This document shows, one piece after another, positions 58,190 to 64,000 of a stretch of 64,000 nt of DNA. Within the stretch, counting starts at the first letter, position 1. Every line of letters begins with the position of its first letter. The stretch spans positions 29,449,272 through 29,513,271 of the forward strand of contig OX411549.1 in NCBI GenBank assembly GCA_948146395.1, written 5' to 3'. Under the pieces are notes generated by a model. It saw nothing but the letters and a program-made list of their open reading frames with translations. It was not told the origin of the DNA and did no database searches. The translations under genes and the position numbers were made by a program. This DNA comes from Fragum whitleyi. Lineage: Eukaryota > Mollusca > Bivalvia > Cardiida > Cardiidae.

Positions 58190-59589
58190 GGTATACGGAC
58201 AAAACCCCACAGGGACAAAACCCCACAACCAAAATTTTATAGAGTGGACAAAACCCCACACCATCCATTTTTGACAGTGGACAAAACCCCACACCATCCA
58301 TTTTACACAGTGGACAAAACCCCACACTTCAATTTTTGGTAAACAGTGAACAAGACCTCATTCCTGCCTAAAAATGTTCTTAAATGCATATAACGTATTC
58401 ATAAACATTGCAAATATTTGAGTCTGTTAACTTTGATTTATATTTTGCATCATTTAATTGCTGAAGTTTTCTTTAATGTTAACATTCTCATACCAAGAAG
58501 AATACTCATAATTAATATTCTGCTTCCATAATTTAAAAATGTACTGGCAATCAATGTTATAAATTCAACTTTTTGCTTGCTAAATCTAAATTCTGTTTCA
58601 AACAAAAAGCATGTGATGTAGTCTGCATTTTGAAGATTATACTGCTGAAGTTGAACTACAATGAACAGCATGACGAGAAATAATTGGAAAACTTAATCTT
58701 TGTATTAGAGTGACCATGATCTAAACAACATTTCATAAACATCCATTTACAAACTTTCGATAATTATACAGTGCTTTGTAGTTATTATTGACATAATAGG
58801 TGGGGAAAATAAATAAAATTATCAGTTTGTAAAATTATTAAAAAGGAATGGTCATGTTTGTCTTAATTACTAGTAATCTGTATTTAATGTGACAATTATT
58901 ATATAGAGTGAAAAACGACCAATATAAATCTAAATACTAATAATAAATACAATTTTGTGTAAAATTAACTTCTTTTATATTTCACATCATTTATTGGTTT
59001 ATGCACATTTTATCTTAATTTGATGTTAAACTGTTTATCAAAATGAGACCAGAGGTGGAAATGCAAAAACGGAATAAAGTTATCAACCTTTCTGACTCAC
59101 AGAGCAAGTCTCTTCAAGTTGAAAAGTTTTAACCTAGTAGTGTAGTCTTCAACATGTTGGTAGAACAGATAACCTGGCAATACCATCACATGAATGTCTT
59201 CGCCATAATAATAATTGGCATTTGAAACATTTCTTTTATACCCTTATGTGTTTAATGTAAGGTGAATTAGGTAGAAATCACTTGCAAATGTACAGAATAA
59301 TTTTTGAAGGATTGAATGTTCTTTATTTTGAAGAGCCATTAGAAGTAATATATAATGATTCAAACTTTCTCTTTGGAATTTCATTATCAGACATGTTCGC
59401 TGGTTAATGTATCTATAAAATGTGTTTTTATCTACTCTGAAAATAATGAAAGTTTGGGGTTTTGTCCACTGTCTAAAATGGATGGTGTGGGGTTTTGTCC
59501 ACTGTCAAAAATGGATGGTGTGGGGTTTTGTCCACGCTGTAAAATTTTGGTTGTGGGGTTTTGTCCCTGTGGGGTTTTTTCCTACAATC
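58190..59589. mobile_element. 1.4-kb Mutator-like (MULE) non-autonomous element
   Basis: Direct copies of ATCAGTTAC (58181-58189 and 59590-59598) bound it, a 9-bp target duplication typical of Mutator-like elements. Terminal inverted repeats of about 120-140 bp are themselves built from five GACAAAACCCCACA-type subrepeats (58197-58345; inverse at 59453-59576). The AT-rich interior has no transposase. The frames at 59355-59655 are the right terminus read in frame. Confidence 0.85.
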
Positions 59590-59640
59590 ATCAGTTACAT
59601 CATCTCTTACTTGTTGAATAACCTGCCCTACATTCAGAAT

Positions 59641-59735
59641 GACAAAACAGTGCAAACTGTTTGCAAATTACACCACACTTTTTCACATTCACTTGTATGC
59701 AAAGCAGGATATAATTCGCAAACAGTTTGCACCAT
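59641..59735. repeat. long-loop hairpin
   Basis: ATGACAAAACAGTGCAAACT.. against ..GTTTGCACCATGTGTCAT pair imperfectly over about 27 bp with AACTGTTTGC/GCAAACAGTT at the stem top. Confidence 0.55.
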
Positions 59736-61216
59736 GTGTCATCCTGAACACAGGGCTGGACCTACAGACACACAATAGATTAATATCTTATTTTAACTAT
59801 TTAATGACTGCCTCATACTGTGCTGGGAAACAAAATTATACACAAGATTGGTCCTCCTTTTGTTAGATATATGTGGTCCAAATCCAACTATATAATGACC
59901 CATACTTTAACAGCCCTTGGAAAGTGATAACAAGAGTACCGGCTAGGGGTGCCCTGGGATGTTGGCTGCTGGATAATGGATTTAAAGCAAAAGAAAAAAA
60001 TAAATAAAAAAGGAAAATAATCCTATAATGAGCAACTATCCATGGATTTCTGACATTTCCAGTGATTCATTTTGAATTTAGAAATAAAGGGTCCTTAAGA
60101 CTCACATAATTTGAAACAATGAGTCCCAACCTGTTCCAAACTGTACATGGGCAAAAAGTCTGTAAGAATATTGAGCATTGAGAAAATAAATTCAGAGCTC
60201 AATCTAATCTTTGAGCTATTCCATTTTGCATCTTAAATTTTATGCTTAGATACCTTGTTTGACTGGTATAGTAGTAAACTAAATGTTGGTCATTTTCACA
60301 CTTCAAAGTTTGCACCCCAGGGACTGACATATTTGAAAAATATGAGTCCTTGGCGAAAAATGAGCATCTTTGATGCAGGATGCGCAGCAAAATGAATCGC
60401 TGCATTTCTTACACTTAGGTGTACCATTATTTACCAATTGGTGTCACAAAGATTGTTGATGGTGGCTATGCTGCCAAATTTTGGCTAGTGTAATATCTAT
60501 GGCTCAGCAAGACACAGTTGTAACTGCCTATATATTTATAGGCAGTAACAACTGTTTCACACTGAACCAGCAAATTATTGTGATTTTTTTTTTATTTTAA
60601 TTACTTCCTTTAAAATTAGAAATTTAGTAAATTTAATTTACAATATCTATATTTCTTATTCCTTACCCTAAATTTTAATCCAATAATATTAACAATTATA
60701 CAATGAAATTTTCGGTAAAATTTCAGGGTATTCACGACCAATTTTGCAATAATTGAAATAGACCAAAGTCTAAATACACCAGGGCCTGTTATCAGTATGA
60801 TATATTATTAAGTATAAATAGATCTATTTATCAACATAACCTGCACAATAATCCCTTATACTATTTTAATCTGGCATTTTATTCATTTTAAATAAGACAC
60901 AATCCGGATTACCTGTCTACTTACAAGTTCTATGAAATATTATGTATTTTTATTCACCTGACAGTGTTTGGCCTAATTTAGATGTGACTAATTTTGCAGT
61001 ATACTTTTCAATATGTTAGATTCTGTTAATAGTTTGTTGGTATTTATCCCCAAAAAACAAATATAACTTAACTTAAACTTACGATGGATTTACAAGACTT
61101 CTCTGCAAACATCTGCCCAGGCCTCTTTCTCGAGTTAAAAATGAACCTTGAAATAACTTATTTTCATCCAAATAGTTTCAGACACAAAGATTAGAAAAAA
61201 ATAAAGATCTTCTTAA
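59736..61216. other. intergenic; one short hairpin
   Basis: A hairpin at about 60511-60560 (GACACAGTTGTAACTGCCTA and near-inverse) belongs to the 35903 family. No gene supported. Confidence 0.45.
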
Positions 61217-61438
61217 CCCTTTCCTATTTTACGAAATTTTGGACCTGTCCAAATTCAAAGGTTTTGCAGACGAAAAGTTAAAGTGGATTTAATTTGAAAA
61301 ATAACCATTCAGTTGGGTAGAAAATAGTGTGGAAAAAGAAGAAATTGCTTGTCAGAAGCAATTTCTTTTTTTTTTCACAGTGTTTTCTCAATTATAAAAT
61401 TATAATGACATAAAAAGAAGGGATTAAACAGCAAAGGG
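61217..61438. mobile_element. family-B TTAACCCTTT MITE
   Basis: 222 bp between TTAA at 61213-61216 and 61439-61442; ends CCCTTTCCTATTTTACG and ACAGCAAAGGG; internal AATTGCTT hairpin at 61321-61388. Confidence 0.88.
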
Positions 61439-61537
61439 TTAAAACATGTTTGCATCTTTCCCTAAATAAGGATCAGAGAAAAAGAAAGTTAGTTTCTTTG
61501 GTTACAGTAATGTCATTTCTACCTGTAGGCAAGCATT

Positions 61538-62012
61538 CACGTATAGGATAGACAACGAGCGCCATGGTATATGGGAAATAGACACATGCGTCAGCGAGTG
61601 TCTTTTTTCCATATACCGTGGCACGAGATTGTCTATCTGTCTTAGACCACGCTTTTCTAACATTAACTGTAATTTTAACCCGAACATCTGGACAACGAAA
61701 ACCAGTAAACTCGCTGATATATTACTGTTATTATGCGTAATTATGAAGAAACAATATTTATGAATCTATTATCGTTACTTATAGCAGCTCTTTTGCATGT
61801 ATGCAACCGTAGAAAGTCTTTTGAAAAAAGCGATCATATAACATATGCTGGACACTTTCTTAAAATGACACGGCACAAAAATCTGTCAAGATTCACGTGC
61901 ACGGCACCTTTTCATTGTATATCTGTAGATGCAATGCTAAGAGTTGTATCTGTGATTTATATTTTTGAAATACTGCTCTCTGATTGGCCAATTTGCTTCA
62001 AGCGTGGTCTAA
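61538..62012. repeat. two stacked inverted repeats
   Basis: 61544-61625 folds (GATAGACAAC..GCCATGGTATATGG against CCATATACCGTGGC..GATTGTCTATC). TTAGACCACGCTT at about 61642 is inverted at about 61999-62012 (AAGCGTGGTCTAA), which would bound a further 370-bp element. The frame at 61733-62017 falls inside and has no domain. Confidence 0.5.
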
Positions 62013-62384
62013 TTTGAGGTTACTTTAGTTTCAAACTTATTTAGACAACATAGGTATTTCACCAAGGATTCATCAATATCATATCCTATACTTAACTCTG
62101 AGGTTTTAGATAAGCAGAGATCAATATTCTAAATCAGGGCTTAAGTTCAACCCTTAAATCGGGGTTTTGACCCAAAATTGAAAATACCCAATTTTGACCA
62201 TCAAAACTGTTTGTTAAGAAGACAGTTTGACTCCTACATACCTCATTCTATTGTCAAACAAGGGCACCGCTTATGGTCCAAACACTTAATTGGCTGTAGG
62301 TGCTGGATAATGCAAAAAAATCTAAGTCAAACAACTACAGGTGCAATGCTCTGCTCCAGGTCCTAGATAATACAAAAATTCTAA

Positions 62385-62600
62385 GTCAAAAAGGGGGCAT
62401 AAATCTTACAAAAATGCTTCCAGAGTTATCCCTCTTGATAGTCTGGGTAGCTCTTGTGATGGTGAACATAAATGCCAAGTTTTCTGACGATATCTTCAAT
62501 AACAACAGAGATTTGACCAAGGTTTAAGTTTGTCAAGCCAACACAACACAAACTGCGCCAAGGTGATCATAATACCTCGGGCTTTCTCCTAAACAAGCCA
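62385..62600. repeat. AAAAAGGGGG..CTCGGG repeat, first copy
   Basis: Shares AGGGGGCATAAATCTTACAA, CTCTTGTGAT, CATAAATGCCAAGTTTTCTG and CCAAGGTGATCATAATACCT with 63030-63240 and, in part, 32620-32680. Confidence 0.6.
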
Positions 62601-63018
62601 GGGGTTGACACTAACCTCTGAGATTAAGGAGACAATTGGACTCTCAACGCATGAAATCAAGGAGTCCAAGCTGAAAGTAAGGAGTCCGATTTTTCATAAT
62701 GGGAGAACATTGAGGAAAAGAAGAAATTGCTTGTAATATAAGCAATTTCTTCTTTTCCACAATGTTCTTCAAAAGAAGAGTTTTTTTTCTCAAAATACTA
62801 CAGGATGCAAGCAGATGTTTTTTTTCAACAACTTTGGTAGTGAAATGATCTACAGTTTTGGCCAGTGTTAGAAAGGACACTGCTCTGTGTATTTGTTTTT
62901 TCAAAATATTGTTATATGACCCCTGGAGTCCATCGGACTCCTTACTTGCAAATAGAAGGAGTCTGACTGGTAAACAAGGATTCTCAGACTCCCGGACTTC
63001 ACTTAGTGTCAAACCCTG
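62601..63018. mobile_element. CAGGGTTTGACACTAA-ended element with AATTGCTT hairpin
   Basis: The left GGGGTTGACACTAA and right TTAGTGTCAAACCCTG ends are inverted. Direct CAAGCCA flanks at 62594-62600 and 63019-63025 look like a target duplication. It contains GGAGTCC/GGACTCC repeats and the hairpin at 62705-62770. Relatives: 33305-33650 and 56667. Confidence 0.7.
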
Positions 63019-63025
63019 CAAGCCA

Positions 63026-63783
63026 AGCTAAAAAGGGGGATAACTCTTACAAATGAATTCAGAGCTACATCCTAGAAAGTTTGGATAGCTCTTGTGATCA
63101 TTGACCCACATGCCAAGTTTCATGAAGACATTTACAATAACAACATGGTTTCTACCAAGGTTAAAGTTTGTCAGGGCAACAATAACACCAACACCTGAGC
63201 CAAGGTGATCACACACAATACCTTGGGTTTTCTCTGAAAACAGCCTACCTAAATATTTGTTGAATTGAATTGTTTCTTTTGACAGTCTATTAAGTGACCA
63301 TATGATAATATCTCTATTCATAACCTGTCATAAACATGTGAAAATTATTGATAAATACTAGCATGACAATACAAACTAATCAACTTTTGATAATCCTCTA
63401 TTTTTCACAACTTCTCGCTGGAAGATAAAATTAATCTGTCAAAAGAAATTATTCATTCAAAGTTTGAAAGTACTCACAGTTGATTTAAAATCGGCAATTT
63501 AGAACATCTGAAATTTAAATATTTTAATTTTTCTTTTGAATCTCTATGACATTAAAAAAGCTGCAGCCTGCAAGTGTGTTAAAAACTCATCAAACATGAT
63601 GTAATTACAAATGTTCAAATTTCTTGTTCGATTAAGTAGTGAAAAATATATACAAATCAAACACATATGTGTTTTATGTAAACTATACAGCAGACTCGGA
63701 TCTTTTGTAAGTGATATAAAAGAAATAAATGGCCTAGCTTTAATAAGTAACACTTTTTGAAAGATTGTATGAGTAATATCATC
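63026..63783. other. repeat second copy, then featureless sequence
   Basis: 63030-63240 is the second copy of the 62385 repeat (with CCTTGGGTTTTCTCTGAAAA). The rest shows nothing I can name. Confidence 0.45.
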
Positions 63784-64000
63784 GTCTGGCTCGTTAGCTG
63801 AGTGGTTAGCGGTTGCGAGTTCGAACCCCACCGGAGGTGGGTAGTGTATTTGGGCAGGACACTTTACAGACCAGGCCCCAGTTCACCAAGCTGTAAAAGT
63901 GGGTAGCAGTGGTTAGAAACCATTGCCTCTCTCTCTTTGTGTAGGATAAGAACTGGAATGAGTTAGGACCACAATGGAAATTAGAGTCAGTCGACCCTTT
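63784..64000 (+). mobile_element. tRNA-derived SINE running off the window end
   Basis: GGCTCGTTAGCTGAGTGGTT (A-box region) and GCGAGTTCGAACCCC (B box) are only about 13 nt apart, so the anticodon arm is shortened. A SINE body follows (CAGGCCCCAGTTCACCAAG). The 3' end is outside the window. Confidence 0.75.

Noticed and set aside
59355..59778. Frames with repeated GFCPLSKMDGV or FVHCLKWMVW
   Set aside because: They lie in the right terminal repeat of the MULE-like element at 58190-59589.
61733..62017. 94-codon frame on the plus strand
   Set aside because: No recognisable domain, no splice or codon support, and it sits inside an inverted-repeat element.
62644..63021. 125-codon frame on the minus strand
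   Set aside because: It coincides with the CAGGGTTTGACACTAA element including its hairpin, so the frame is repeat-derived.

Overview
The window looks like nuclear DNA of an invertebrate metazoan, most likely a bivalve mollusc. It is AT-rich, genes are sparse and intron-rich with GT-AG junctions, and most of the space is non-autonomous transposable elements, short hairpins and minisatellite cassettes ending in GACGGACG tracts. Ceramide phosphoethanolamine synthase, known from invertebrates, and tRNA-derived SINEs of a type I associate with molluscs fit this. Species cannot be named from the sequence.

Coding content, left to right: (1) 348-642 (+), the last exon of a zona pellucida (ZP) domain protein whose other exons lie outside the window; (2) 14772-5220 (-), six phase-compatible exons of an unrecognised single-pass membrane protein with a long Pro/Tyr-rich tail; (3) 17529-30631 (+), a complete ten-exon secreted type-B carboxylesterase/cholinesterase-like gene of 602 codons, with Ser, Glu and His of the triad visible; (4) 55401 to about 35612 (-), a ceramide phosphoethanolamine synthase (CPES) gene with three well supported exons and one tentative last exon. 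I see no functional link between these genes.

The rest is repeats. The recurrent groups are: several TTAA-flanked families (piggyBac-like target sites), including a 155-bp near-complete palindrome, a 222-bp and a 238-bp TTAACCC family and a 1.3-kb foldback; two tRNA-SINE insertions with intact target-site duplications plus several older SINE copies; a 914-bp TA-flanked mariner-like element nested in another repeat; a 1.4-kb Mutator-like element with a 9-bp target duplication; and 0.8-2.3 kb cassettes with 140-170 bp minisatellite cores at 11.7-12.8, 23.0-23.8, 27.1-28.1, 37-38.4, 48.8-49.9, 50.3-52.5 and 52.5-53.9 kb.

The most unusual item is at 46.96-47.56 kb. The splice acceptor and first ~50 nt of CPES exon 2, together with half of a short hairpin element, have been tandemly amplified directly upstream of the real exon, giving a row of decoy acceptors. 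A second is a ~65-nt hairpin that recurs at six loci inside elements with different termini.
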